Assembly (NCBI GenBank): GCA_009781695.1 | Contig: WQVH01000006.1 | Coordinates: 1 to 64,000 of the forward strand | Direction of reading: 5' to 3' | Length of the DNA: 64,000 bases | DNA from: Oscillospiraceae bacterium | Lineage (GTDB): Bacteria; Bacillota; Clostridia; Oscillospirales; Oscillospiraceae | Shown here: piece after piece, positions 17,168 to 26,525 of the stretch | How the letters are laid out: each line of letters starts with the position of its first letter | How positions within the stretch are numbered: position 1 is the first letter of the stretch | Made by a program: the position numbers and the translations under genes | The notes under the pieces: model-generated | The model's input: the letters and a program-made list of their open reading frames with translations, nothing else | Databases searched by the model: none | Told to the model about the DNA's origin: nothing

Positions 17168-18361
17168 CTATGCCTTATACAGCTCCATGTATTCAGAATA
17201 TTTGCGTTCTTTATCAAATTGCATCGCTCGTGCTCGGCAATCTGCCCCGCTCGGCTTGCACTTTTGCACTTCTAAGATTGCATCTTTCAGCGCATCAATA
17301 TCATTTTTTGGAATCACAACCCCGCAAGTTTCATCAACACACTCTGGACTCCCACCGGTGTCGTATGTAATGACTGGCGTTCCGCAAGCGAGTGCCTCTA
17401 CATTCACAAGTCCAAACACTTCTTCTAGTGTAGGGTTGACAAATACGTCTGCCGCACTATAGATTTCAGCAAGCTTAGTTATACTATCCGTCCTCGAAAT
17501 CCCGATTATATTGCCCGGAAGTTCTTTTTTCAGTTTTTCATTCAGTCCAACAATCACGACTCTAAACTGCTCATCCAATTCTTGAGCAAGTCTCAAGAAG
17601 GCACTAAACCCCTTTCTTTCATCCCATATATTTGCAGCGCCTAGTATCACAAACTTATCTTGCAGACCATGTTCATTTCTAAACGCACTATCGGTATACT
17701 TAAACACATTTAAGTCAATACCATTGTTTATCACTTGCACTTTGTGTCCTTTTAAAAATGACTCCTTAACCAGAGCGGCCAACCACTCAGACGGCGTAAC
17801 GATGGTCAAGTCCTTGACTGCGTTAAATAGTGACTTCTTCTTCAAATAATTCGATGCGCTGTGATCAAACAATATACTCTTAGGGTATTTTTGTTTTTGC
17901 ACACAATCGTGGCAACCGATTTTCCACTTGTCACAACCACAAAAGTCAAAATAGGCGCAGTGTCCTGTAAACGCCCAGCAATCGTGCAGCGTCCATACTA
18001 CCTTTTTGTTTGCTTGGGCAAGATATTTAAACAGCTGCTCTATGTTTATATAATAGCCATGGATATTGTGCAGATGAATGATATCGGGGTTATATTTTTT
18101 GACCTGTTTTATAAATAATTTTGTCGCAAGTTTTGAATAACACCCTGTCTTATCTGTAAGTCTCGACATCAGCACATGGTGGTATACACCGGCATGGCTT
18201 CCTATTTTAATTAAGTCATCTCTTGCAACGCCTAATGCCTGTCCTCTGCCATAAGCGATCTTGCACACATGTCCATGATTTGCCGCTATTTTATATAAAT
18301 CAGCCGCAATACGCCCTGTACTCCCGACACCGCACACGGTATTTATCTGTAAGATTTTCAT
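17168..18361 (-). CDS. family 4-type glycosyltransferase
   Basis: A 397-aa GT-B glycosyltransferase, likely cytoplasmic or membrane-peripheral, adding a sugar to a lipid-linked glycan. The N-terminal domain opens with a GT4-type glycine-rich segment (VCGVGSTGRIA), and the C-terminal donor domain has the NPTLEEVFGLVNVEALACG stretch with the E-x7-E pattern that contacts the nucleotide sugar. A cysteine-rich insert (about 140-160: C-x5-C-x2-C-GC and onward) is a feature of one GT4 subgroup. It is the last gene of the FucNAc operon, starting directly after the previous stop codon. The acceptor and donor are unknown. Confidence 0.82.
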   Translation of the reverse strand: MKILQINTVCGVGSTGRIAADLYKIAANHGHVCKIAYGRGQALGVARDDLIKIGSHAGVYHHVLMSRLTDKTGCYSKLATKLFIKQVKKYNPDIIHLHNIHGYYINIEQLFKYLAQANKKVVWTLHDCWAFTGHCAYFDFCGCDKWKIGCHDCVQKQKYPKSILFDHSASNYLKKKSLFNAVKDLTIVTPSEWLAALVKESFLKGHKVQVINNGIDLNVFKYTDSAFRNEHGLQDKFVILGAANIWDERKGFSAFLRLAQELDEQFRVVIVGLNEKLKKELPGNIIGISRTDSITKLAEIYSAADVFVNPTLEEVFGLVNVEALACGTPVITYDTGGSPECVDETCGVVIPKNDIDALKDAILEVQKCKPSGADCRARAMQFDKERKYSEYMELYKA

Positions 18362-19492
18362 TTACCGCTTCATCCATACATTCTTGTTCACAATATGTGT
18401 GTAACTTTGAATTATTTTTACCACTTTTGTCGAAACATTGATATCCGCATAGTCGGTCGGCAGGGTGCCCATGGCACCATTTGCTTTCATCTCAATCGCA
18501 ACTGCTGTCGCCTGAGCAATACCCTCACCGGTAATGCCTCCTACCACAACCGTCCCGCTGTCTAATGCTTCAGGACGCTCAGTAGACGTGCGAATCAAGA
18601 CTCCTGGGAATCCAAGCATTGCACTTTCTTCAGAAAGTGTCCCGCTATCCGACAATACGCACAGCGCCATTGATTGCAACTTCACATAGTCCAGAAATCC
18701 AAATGGTTCCATGCCCCTAATGAGCGGATGAAACGCAAATCCGCGCTTTTCTATGAATTTCTTAGAGCGCGGATGGGTGGAATAAATAACCGGAACTTCA
18801 TATGTTTCGGCTATATAATTGAGCCCATTCATAAGCGACAAGAAGTTATCTTCATGGTCAATGTTTTCTTCCCTATGGGCAGATACGAGAATGTACTGAC
18901 CCTCGGTAAGCCCCAGCCGCACAAGCACATCACTTGCATGTATTTTATCACGGTAGTTTGCAAGCACTTCATGCATGGGCGACCCAGTTACAAAAATAGT
19001 TTTGCCGTCTATTCCCTCGCTGATTAAATAACGTCGGGCATTTTCGGTATATGGTAAGTTGATGTCCGCAATATGATCTACGATTTTGCGGTTGATCATC
19101 TCAGGCACATTCCAATCCCAGCAACGATTTCCGGCTTCCATGTGAAAAATCGGTATTTTTAGCCTTTTCGCACAAATGGCTGCCAATGCCGAGTTTGTAT
19201 CACCCAAAACAAGTAGTGCATCAGGTTTTTCTGACATCAAAACCTCATAAGATTTTGCAATTATATTACCAAGCGTTGTGCCCAGACTGTCTCCCGCTGA
19301 ATCGAGGAAGTGGTCTGGTTTTCTGAGCTCAAGGTCGTCAAAAAAGACCTGATTGAGCGTGTAGTCCCAGTTTTGGCCTGTGTGAACCAATACATGTTCG
19401 AAATACTTATCACAGACTTTTATACTTGCCGAGAGCCGAATTATCTCTGGTCTGGTTCCTAGTATGGTCATGAGTTTGAGTTTTTTCATCAT
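18362..19492 (-). CDS. UDP-N-acetyl-L-fucosamine-forming 2-epimerase (CapG/FnlC type)
   Basis: A 376-aa protein of the UDP-GlcNAc 2-epimerase fold (TILGTRPEIIR at the start, LVLGDTNSALA, FHMEAGNRC, VSAHREEN, LSDSGTLSEES). In S. aureus capsule and E. coli O26-type loci the third enzyme of UDP-L-FucNAc synthesis belongs to this branch, with HMEAGNR in place of the HVEAGLR typical of WecB. Its position directly after CapE- and CapF-like genes supports that role over plain UDP-ManNAc formation. GAGGGG precedes two tandem ATG codons, so the start is 19492 or 19489. It lies 12 bases downstream of the CapF-like gene. Confidence 0.85.
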   Translation of the reverse strand: MMKKLKLMTILGTRPEIIRLSASIKVCDKYFEHVLVHTGQNWDYTLNQVFFDDLELRKPDHFLDSAGDSLGTTLGNIIAKSYEVLMSEKPDALLVLGDTNSALAAICAKRLKIPIFHMEAGNRCWDWNVPEMINRKIVDHIADINLPYTENARRYLISEGIDGKTIFVTGSPMHEVLANYRDKIHASDVLVRLGLTEGQYILVSAHREENIDHEDNFLSLMNGLNYIAETYEVPVIYSTHPRSKKFIEKRGFAFHPLIRGMEPFGFLDYVKLQSMALCVLSDSGTLSEESAMLGFPGVLIRTSTERPEALDSGTVVVGGITGEGIAQATAVAIEMKANGAMGTLPTDYADINVSTKVVKIIQSYTHIVNKNVWMKR

Positions 19493-19504
19493 TTACCCCT
19501 CATT

Positions 19505-20644
19505 TTATACACTTTCAAATATGGTATCAGGGTCTTTCGGATCAAATATTTCACCTGTCCAAAAGATGGTCAGCACGTCCCGATTCCCGGTGTTTATGAT
19601 ATTGTGCGTATGTCCCGGAGGCATGTCTAAAACCTTTATCTCATCACTGGAAACTGGATACTCCATAATCTCCTCAGTACCAATTTTCCGCATTTGAATC
19701 AGTGCACTGCCTTCAACGACAATAAATTTCTCAGCCTTTGTATTGTGCCAATGATCGCCTCTTTTTATCCCGGGCTTTGTCCGCGAAATGCTAATTTGTC
19801 CAAAATGCGGAGATTTCATAAGTTCTGCAAAAAATCCCCTGTCATCCCATTTCATGTCCACAGATACTGCCATATCGTCATTCGCTGTATATGACATGAA
19901 TGTTGCAAAGAGCTTCTTCGCCAGCGGGTCGCTCATATCTTGTGGTATGGTCAGCATATCTCGCGAATTTTTAAAGCTTTTGATCTGATCTGCTAACTCG
20001 CCAAGGGTAATCTTATATGTCGGTGTCACTTCCAAAAAATTCTGGTCATTTTGCGGCGGCGAATAAGCATTTTGCCCCAATACTCCATCGACAATCTTCA
20101 AAAACTCATGAATAATATCATCAATATACAGCAGCGTCAGTTCCTTTTCCGGATCCTCTACACGCAACGGTATGCCATGCGCTGCATTGTAACAAAATGT
20201 CGCAACTACACTGTTATAGTTGGGTTTGCACCATTTGCCGAACACATTCGCAAGCCGATAGACATAGACCGATGCATTTGTCTTGTTTGCGTAGTCATAC
20301 ACGAGCTGTTCCGCATCATGTTTACTTTTGCCATAGGGATTATCTTGCGCTGCTTGAGTCGAAGAGGTGAATACTACAGGCGTTGCTTTTTGGTCATGCA
20401 AGAGCATTTCAAGCAGAATCTGTGTCAAACATGTATTGCTCCGCTTAAATTCTGAGATATCATCCGGACGATTTGCCCCCGCAAGATGAAAAATCAAATC
20501 GGCTTGCGCACAATACTCCCGCAAATCATCAAGCGTCTGCAGTTGGTCAAAAAGCAGCAATTGAACATCGCTTCTTTGCGCCAATAGATTTACTTGCAGG
20601 TTTTTGCCTATAAATCCATTGGACCCTGTAATCAGTATCTTCAT
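19505..20644 (-). CDS. bifunctional UDP-FucNAc pathway reductase/epimerase (CapF/FnlB type)
   Basis: A 379-aa two-domain enzyme. The N-terminal SDR (TGSNGFIGKN at 7-16, YGKSK catalytic pair) should reduce the 4-keto group. The C-terminal cupin (about 260-370), with the GDHWHNTKAEKF metal-binding segment, should perform the C3 epimerisation, as described for S. aureus CapF. This pairing of domains is diagnostic. It overlaps the CapE-like gene by 4 bases. Product: UDP-2-acetamido-2,6-dideoxy-L-talose for the following 2-epimerase. Confidence 0.9.
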   Translation of the reverse strand: MKILITGSNGFIGKNLQVNLLAQRSDVQLLLFDQLQTLDDLREYCAQADLIFHLAGANRPDDISEFKRSNTCLTQILLEMLLHDQKATPVVFTSSTQAAQDNPYGKSKHDAEQLVYDYANKTNASVYVYRLANVFGKWCKPNYNSVVATFCYNAAHGIPLRVEDPEKELTLLYIDDIIHEFLKIVDGVLGQNAYSPPQNDQNFLEVTPTYKITLGELADQIKSFKNSRDMLTIPQDMSDPLAKKLFATFMSYTANDDMAVSVDMKWDDRGFFAELMKSPHFGQISISRTKPGIKRGDHWHNTKAEKFIVVEGSALIQMRKIGTEEIMEYPVSSDEIKVLDMPPGHTHNIINTGNRDVLTIFWTGEIFDPKDPDTIFESV

Positions 20645-21642
20645 AAGCCCAACTCATTTCGTATTTCAGGCAAAGTGAGCAAAAGCTCCTTGATTTCAGC
20701 AATACCAAGCCTTATTGTATTATCCGAATTATACTCTTTATCCGGCATGGTCTTCTTCCCTTCATTAAAATACATCTCATAGTCTAGACCTCTAACATCG
20801 GCAGGAATACGGTAATATCTGCCTGTATCCTTCGCCGTTGCCATTTCTTCACGTGTAAGCAAGCTCTCATATCGCTTCTCGCCATGGCGTGTCCCAATGA
20901 TTTTAATGGGTACATCCACATCAAAGAGTTCTTTCAAAGCCTGAGCTAAATCACCAATGGTGCTCGCAGGTGACTTCTGCACGAAGATATCTCCATGTTT
21001 TGCGTTTTTAAACGCATAAATGACCAAATCTACTGAGTCTTCAAGGCTCATCAAAAAGCGTGTCATATGAGGATCGGTCACCGTCAAGGGTCGCTTATTT
21101 TTAAGCTGCTCTATAAATAGTGGAATCACGCTGCCCCGTGAGCACATGACATTACCATAACGTGTTGCGCACATAACTGTGTTGCTGTCATTTTTGCTCT
21201 CGGCAATCATCACTTTTTCCATCATGGCTTTTGACATACCCATAGCATTTATGGGATACACTGCTTTGTCAGTGGATAAGCATATGACTGTTTTCACGCC
21301 GCAATCGGAGGCAGCTTTTAACGTGTTATATGTACCTTCCACATTGGTTCGCACCGCTTCCATGGGGAAGAACTCACAAGATGGCACTTGCTTAAGAGCG
21401 GCTGCGCTAAACACATAGTCCACACCTTTCATTGCACTCGCAATGGACTCCGGACTACGCACATCACCGACATAAAACCGCAATTTCGGGTTGCGGTATA
21501 TGCGGCGCATGTCGTCTTGTTTTTTCTCATCACGAGAAAAAATGCGGACTTGCGCAACGTCCTCTTTTAAAAGGCGGTTGAGCACAGCATTGCCGAAGCT
21601 GCCTGTGCCTCCAGTTATGAGTAATGTTTTGTTTTTTAGCAT
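20641..21642 (-). CDS. UDP-N-acetylglucosamine 4,6-dehydratase, inverting (CapE/FnlA type)
   Basis: A 333-aa soluble SDR that starts UDP-L-FucNAc synthesis from UDP-GlcNAc by 4,6-dehydration with C5 inversion. It shows TGGTGSFG at the N-terminus, AAALKQVPSCE, STDKAVYPINAMG and an MSK triad in place of the usual YxxxK, a mark of this 5-inverting group. Length matches the family (330-345). GAGG precedes the ATG, which lies 5 bases after the upstream glycosyltransferase stop codon. Together with the next two genes it forms a complete CapE-CapF-CapG set. Confidence 0.92.
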   Translation of the reverse strand: MLKNKTLLITGGTGSFGNAVLNRLLKEDVAQVRIFSRDEKKQDDMRRIYRNPKLRFYVGDVRSPESIASAMKGVDYVFSAAALKQVPSCEFFPMEAVRTNVEGTYNTLKAASDCGVKTVICLSTDKAVYPINAMGMSKAMMEKVMIAESKNDSNTVMCATRYGNVMCSRGSVIPLFIEQLKNKRPLTVTDPHMTRFLMSLEDSVDLVIYAFKNAKHGDIFVQKSPASTIGDLAQALKELFDVDVPIKIIGTRHGEKRYESLLTREEMATAKDTGRYYRIPADVRGLDYEMYFNEGKKTMPDKEYNSDNTIRLGIAEIKELLLTLPEIRNELGL

Positions 21643-21647
21643 CGCAT

Positions 21648-22859
21648 TTAAACCTCGTCTAATATCTTTTTCGCCGCCTGAGACGCAAGGTAATGTGTCT
21701 CAAGATATTGTCGCCCTTGCTTACCCATATCCCGAAGCACCGATTCATCCAGCGCACAGATTTGATTGGCCACTCGGGTAAAATATCTTGAATTGTCACT
21801 TGAGCACCACCATCCAAATCCGCCCTCCGTGATGACAGCACCCACATCCGTGTTTGAATCGGTACACGCCAGAACCGGAAGACCAAATTCCATATAGGAC
21901 AATAGCCGGGAGGGAAAATTCGGAATGGTAAATCGCGTATCCAAAAAGATCAGCCCGACATCGCACGCCTTGAGCAATTTATCATACTCATCCTTGGGCA
22001 GTAATTTGAGTAGCAACACATTCTTCGGCCGCTCTTCTTCCAAATACTCCACAAGCAGCTCTTGATCTGTACCCGACCCGCATATAATGAAAAACCTATC
22101 GTCCATATTTTGACTTAGCTTCAGGCATTCGATAATAAATGAAACACATTGCGGTCTACCCAAATTACCACCATATACAAACACCTTATGATCCATAGAA
22201 ATTCCGTATTGGCTGCGCACATTCAACTTATCTTCTTCGCAGTCCAAGGCAGCTTCCCATGGCACAGGCTCAATACTATTCGGACAGACATGCACCTTCT
22301 CCTCATCAACCTGCGCATGCATCTGCAAATATTTGACATTGGCCGGGGACATACAGCCTATGTAGTCAGAGATGCTGTACAGTCTTTGTTCTTTCTTGTG
22401 AAAGAACTTATGCAACCAACTACCTTTTCTTAATAACCCCAAATCTACTGCATTTTGCGGGAAAATATCTTTGAGCAGCAAGTAACTTATCGCATCGTCA
22501 CGCCTGATAATGAATTCCACCAGCTTGACCAGTGTTATCGGAGGCGTGGAGTAGATGATCAAATCAAATGTCACATCTTCAAAATGCTTTTCAACCGCAC
22601 TGACATACTTATCCTCCAGCAGCATCATTGATATGCCCTTTTCAATTCTACCTGTCTTTTGAATATTCCCAATGCGGACTTTCAAAATCCCGCCGGTCTC
22701 ACTCGGGAAAAATCCGGCCGGCTTTTTTTGCCGCCTTTCCACAGGCGATACGATAAACACTTTGTGTCCCTCTTGAACCAGCGCACGCATTAGATCCTGA
22801 TAAATTCCGCGCTCATCCAAACTATTTATATCCACCAGAGTTGCAAATAAAATATTCAT
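21648..22859 (-). CDS. glycosyltransferase, WbuB-like (GT4)
   Basis: A 403-aa GT-B glycosyltransferase resembling WbuB-type enzymes that accompany FucNAc genes and are thought to transfer L-FucNAc. Seen: an N-terminal domain rich in hydrophobic strands (IYSTPPITLV, LLLKDIFPQNAVDLG), a donor-domain motif VYGGNLGRPQ, and a C-terminal PNFPSRLLSYMEFGLPVLA region. It is immediately upstream of the capE-like gene and overlaps the ABC transporter stop codon by one base. FucNAc transfer is inferred from neighbourhood. Confidence 0.8.
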   Translation of the reverse strand: MNILFATLVDINSLDERGIYQDLMRALVQEGHKVFIVSPVERRQKKPAGFFPSETGGILKVRIGNIQKTGRIEKGISMMLLEDKYVSAVEKHFEDVTFDLIIYSTPPITLVKLVEFIIRRDDAISYLLLKDIFPQNAVDLGLLRKGSWLHKFFHKKEQRLYSISDYIGCMSPANVKYLQMHAQVDEEKVHVCPNSIEPVPWEAALDCEEDKLNVRSQYGISMDHKVFVYGGNLGRPQCVSFIIECLKLSQNMDDRFFIICGSGTDQELLVEYLEEERPKNVLLLKLLPKDEYDKLLKACDVGLIFLDTRFTIPNFPSRLLSYMEFGLPVLACTDSNTDVGAVITEGGFGWWCSSDNSRYFTRVANQICALDESVLRDMGKQGRQYLETHYLASQAAKKILDEV

Positions 22860-24592
22860 TATGATGATTTCCTTTGAATCATTGCGTCTTTGATCTCATA
22901 AATTGCATCACATTTTTCCAGCGTACCCGGTCTGTGTGCGATGATAATCATTGTCTTTGTTTGTCCAAGTGTGGTTATGGCTTCCGAAATGATCCGCTCA
23001 CTCTCATTATCTAGTGCAGAAGTCGCCTCATCAAAAATCAAAATCTCCGGGTCATTGTATATCGCTCTGGCTATACCCAACCGCTGACGCTGACCTCCGG
23101 AAAGTCTAACACCTTTTTCACCAATGACTGTGCTGATCCCCTTATCCAGTGATTGCACATAATCTCTTACATTGGCAATCTCAAGCGATGCCCAAAGTCT
23201 ATTTATATCTATATCTTCCTCAGAAACACCGAATGCAACATTTGCTGCAATCGTATCATCAATCAGATAGATATCTTGCGGGACATATCCTATTGTCTGT
23301 CTCAATCCATCAATATCTGATGCTATATTCACATCATCTACTAAAATCTCACCCTCATCAGGAGCAAGCAAGCCTAGCATAAGGTCTATCAGCGTGGTCT
23401 TTCCTGCACCAGAATTTCCAACAATGCCTATGGTTTGCCCTTTCTCTATCGTCAGCTCGGCATTTTTGAAAATATTTTTATCGGTTCCGGGGTATCTAAA
23501 TGACAAATCCCTAACCACTACATTTCGGGTCAGGCTCATCTTGACCGTATTTATATCAGTGCTTTCCGGTGCACACTTTGCATCATGCAGGTCGTCATAA
23601 ATTTGATTAAAATGTGTTATGGCAAACCGAATATTCGCCAAAAATCCAATTGACCTATTCAGCGATGGCATGATCCTCATTGCAGCCATTCCAAAGAGCG
23701 CAATCATCGGTAGTGACGCACTGATATCAGGATTACGCAAAGCATTTATGACCACAAGTACGACCAAACCGGAAACTGCCACCGTCTCTATGAGCAACCT
23801 TGGAGACTGATGCGCCAGATTATAAAAGGCTACCGTCTTCGCAAATCCTCTGCCTACTTTTTCATAATCATTCAGAAAATGTCTTTCTTTTCCCAATACC
23901 TTGACTTCTTTAATGCTCCCAAGCCCCTCATTGACGGCCTTTACCATTTTTGCGCCGTAAATATTTTGTCTTTTGGCGGCATCATCCATTTTGCCTTTGA
24001 GCAAGAAGTAATAGAGCACCGCAGCCCCACCCAACACTGCCCCGATACTGAGTGTGGAAATAGGATCAATGATCAACAGCAATATGAGTATCAGTACGAT
24101 CACCATCAGCTCTGTCAACAGTTGCAGACCATTCATCAGCACCCCTTGAATGACTTCCCCTACGAGGGTATTTATATTGCGCTGCAATTCCGCAGTATTT
24201 TTCTTAAAAAAGTACGCATAAGGCTTGTGAATGTATGCATTAAAGAGCATTTTGGACATTTCGATTTGCAGATTGAGTGTAAATCTGTTTTGAATATACA
24301 GCAGAAAAAACATATATAGGCTCTTGAGTATAAACACGATGACCAAACCGGCACACATCAGCACTACAAATCGCCCATATCCTCCTATCCACGGGCGTTG
24401 CATGATGGTGAGAAGTATCGGATATGTTTGCATACTTTCTCTGTCAAGCAGGATGGTCGTAAATGGAAGAATGATGCCAATGCCTATTGTCTCAGCCACA
24501 GCCCCGAGCGCAATAAGGCACAACATGATCACAGCATTCGTTTTTTGCCGTCGGTTAAATAAACCAAAGAGTTTCCTAAAGCCTGAAATCAT
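22859..24592 (-). CDS. ABC transporter, fused permease/ATPase, PglK/MsbA-like glycolipid flippase
   Basis: A 577-aa half-transporter with an N-terminal six-helix exporter domain (about 15-310) and a C-terminal ATPase. It has Walker A GNSGAGKT, signature LSGGQRQR, Walker B ILIFDEATSALD and the switch His in IIAHR. In glycan loci such proteins flip lipid-linked oligosaccharides, as PglK does, so this may be the export step for the FucNAc-containing glycan. It overlaps the upstream ligase-like gene by 4 bases (ATGA). A peptide- or lipid-exporting role cannot be excluded from sequence. Confidence 0.85.
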   Translation of the reverse strand: MISGFRKLFGLFNRRQKTNAVIMLCLIALGAVAETIGIGIILPFTTILLDRESMQTYPILLTIMQRPWIGGYGRFVVLMCAGLVIVFILKSLYMFFLLYIQNRFTLNLQIEMSKMLFNAYIHKPYAYFFKKNTAELQRNINTLVGEVIQGVLMNGLQLLTELMVIVLILILLLIIDPISTLSIGAVLGGAAVLYYFLLKGKMDDAAKRQNIYGAKMVKAVNEGLGSIKEVKVLGKERHFLNDYEKVGRGFAKTVAFYNLAHQSPRLLIETVAVSGLVVLVVINALRNPDISASLPMIALFGMAAMRIMPSLNRSIGFLANIRFAITHFNQIYDDLHDAKCAPESTDINTVKMSLTRNVVVRDLSFRYPGTDKNIFKNAELTIEKGQTIGIVGNSGAGKTTLIDLMLGLLAPDEGEILVDDVNIASDIDGLRQTIGYVPQDIYLIDDTIAANVAFGVSEEDIDINRLWASLEIANVRDYVQSLDKGISTVIGEKGVRLSGGQRQRLGIARAIYNDPEILIFDEATSALDNESERIISEAITTLGQTKTMIIIAHRPGTLEKCDAIYEIKDAMIQRKSS

Positions 24593-26301
24593 ACCTTCGA
24601 CTCCAAATCAAACTTCCGGCTCGCAAGCATCCCCGCAAAGACCCACAGCATCTGGCTGACAATAGGCAAGCTGATATTGAAAAAAGCTTGAATGCCATAG
24701 CCAAAAAATGCCGCCAACACTGCCATTGTCAAAGGATTTTTAAAGGCCCTGCGCACCGCAGCAAGAAAAATCCCAACGAGAAAAACAACATAGGTCAAAA
24801 TCCCCAAAACACCTTGACTTACAAGTATTTGTAAATATTCATTATGTGCCGTATCGAAGCGCGCATCCATAAAATACTGCGCTTCCCTCGGGAATGAAAA
24901 TTCAAAAGTATCCGGTCCATAGCCAATCAAAAGCCGATCCGGAACAACGCTTAGAGTGTGCCTCCAAATATAGATACGTCCGGAACCCATCTCATCACGG
25001 AGATTCCCATGCATCACTTCACGTGCTTCAAAAACTAGCCGTGATGCAAAACCTTCACCGCGCACGGCTTCTTCCCTGCCCATGATTTCCACACCGACCA
25101 GACCAATAACGATCGTCGCCGCAATCAGTATGACCCCAAGTTTCCATTTTATCGGCGCTTCCGGAGTGCGCACAGCATCGGATTGTAGACCATTTGATTC
25201 AGGCTCAGATTCCGCAACCTGAGTTGGGGGTAATTCAAAGATACGCTCTTTCCCTAGCTTTACCAGTAGCATCCCGACTATCAATAGTAACGCATAGACC
25301 ATGACAAAAGGCCACAGACTACGCACAGTGCTTTCACCGAGAATATGCACATGGAAAAATAACCTCTGCACAGTGAATACCGCCACCCATGACGAAAACA
25401 AAATGAGCGCCCTGCCCAAATATCTGCGACGTTCAATAATAAAAGGGATCGCAAAGAATATCGTGACACCCACACCGGCAAGCCCGGAATCCGAACCTGA
25501 GATATCCATAAGCCAGAAGTTAAGCGCACTGGCGGCAAGCAATAGATACCTATACCAACACTTGGCCGCTTGGTTATTTGCTCCTACATCGGAATCGGGG
25601 TCTGTTCTGATAAACAAGAACCCACAGAGCAAAATTGCGACTGTGACATAGGTTGCAACAATATTCACATTGCCAATCGTGGAACGAAAGAAAATGTCAA
25701 AGAAGTTTTCGTGATAAAGCCCCGGTAGATGGTTCGGCCAGAGGCTGAAAAAGTCCATTCCATAGAACTGAAAAATGCCAATAAGTGCAACGAGCGATGC
25801 CGACACTCCGAAAATCATAAAGTCCTTGATATTCGGCCTGTACCAACGTGAAATGATAAAGAATATCGCCACATAGGACAATTGCGTGATGGCTCCGTCA
25901 TATCGCCCGCCTCGTTGGGCACTCTCCTCAATGCCAATCCAAACATTTGTCAGGTCTCTAAATGGCGAAAAGATTGTTGAAACAAGCGTGACCAGTGCAA
26001 ATAATAGTACCGCCCAGTCAAAATAACGGAGCTTGTCTTGCGGCAACAGACGAGGGTTGCGTGTAAGTCTGTATGCCCATATCGCAAAAACGCATAGCAA
26101 TACAATCACCATGCTAAACATCAAGAAGCTCCATTTATGATAAGTCAAACGGATATAGCGTTCCGGACTCAAATATAGCGGTTGGATGCAAATGAGCAGT
26201 ATCACTAAGAGCCGCGCTGCTCTGACCTGCCACATATCTATTTTTGCATACATTGCTATCTTTTTTCGTTCCGGAAAAGAATTGCTTACTGCTTTTGGCA
26301 T
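24589..26301 (-). CDS. O-antigen ligase/polymerase-like membrane protein
   Basis: A 570-aa protein with about twelve membrane segments, of the Wzy/WaaL (O-antigen ligase) superfamily. The large extracytoplasmic loop (about 420-500) carries GRIYIWRHTL, LIGYGPDTFEF and the DTAHNEYLQ segment, the usual position of the conserved His. It could ligate a finished glycan to its acceptor or polymerise repeat units. GGAGAG precedes the ATG. It heads the seven-gene minus-strand operon ending at 17168 and is a divergent paralogue of the gene at 26526, with long matching segments. Confidence 0.83.
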   Translation of the reverse strand: MPKAVSNSFPERKKIAMYAKIDMWQVRAARLLVILLICIQPLYLSPERYIRLTYHKWSFLMFSMVIVLLCVFAIWAYRLTRNPRLLPQDKLRYFDWAVLLFALVTLVSTIFSPFRDLTNVWIGIEESAQRGGRYDGAITQLSYVAIFFIISRWYRPNIKDFMIFGVSASLVALIGIFQFYGMDFFSLWPNHLPGLYHENFFDIFFRSTIGNVNIVATYVTVAILLCGFLFIRTDPDSDVGANNQAAKCWYRYLLLAASALNFWLMDISGSDSGLAGVGVTIFFAIPFIIERRRYLGRALILFSSWVAVFTVQRLFFHVHILGESTVRSLWPFVMVYALLLIVGMLLVKLGKERIFELPPTQVAESEPESNGLQSDAVRTPEAPIKWKLGVILIAATIVIGLVGVEIMGREEAVRGEGFASRLVFEAREVMHGNLRDEMGSGRIYIWRHTLSVVPDRLLIGYGPDTFEFSFPREAQYFMDARFDTAHNEYLQILVSQGVLGILTYVVFLVGIFLAAVRRAFKNPLTMAVLAAFFGYGIQAFFNISLPIVSQMLWVFAGMLASRKFDLESKV

Positions 26302-26392
26302 TTACTGCTCTCCAATCGCTTTTGATGAAGCGCTCCATCTATTGTGGTGCGAGGTATCGGAGCTTTCGCCCTAATGGGCATAACTGCCGTTT

Positions 26393-26421
26393 ATTGTAAA
26401 GCATTGCCCAATATAAGTCAA
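26393..26421 (-). promoter_or_regulatory. promoter of the FucNAc operon
   Basis: On the minus strand TTGACT (26421-26416), a 17-base spacer and TACAAT (26398-26393): close to consensus and the best promoter in the window. It would read the whole operon 26301 to 17168. It lies back to back with the plus-strand promoter at 26452. Confidence 0.7.
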
Positions 26422-26451
26422 TTATAACGGCGTTTGCGTTTGCTATAAATG

Positions 26452-26480
26452 TTGACTTTTGGGTTGGATTTTAATACTAT
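26452..26480 (+). promoter_or_regulatory. promoter of the plus-strand ligase paralogue
   Basis: TTGACT (26452-26457), a 17-base spacer and TACTAT (26475-26480), 45 bases upstream of the start codon. It shares the 224-bp divergent gap 26302-26525 with the FucNAc promoter; nothing else is recognised in that gap. Confidence 0.6.
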
Positions 26481-26525
26481 ATCCTTTGTACCCTTCGCAT
26501 AAAAATATAAGAATGGGGATATCAT

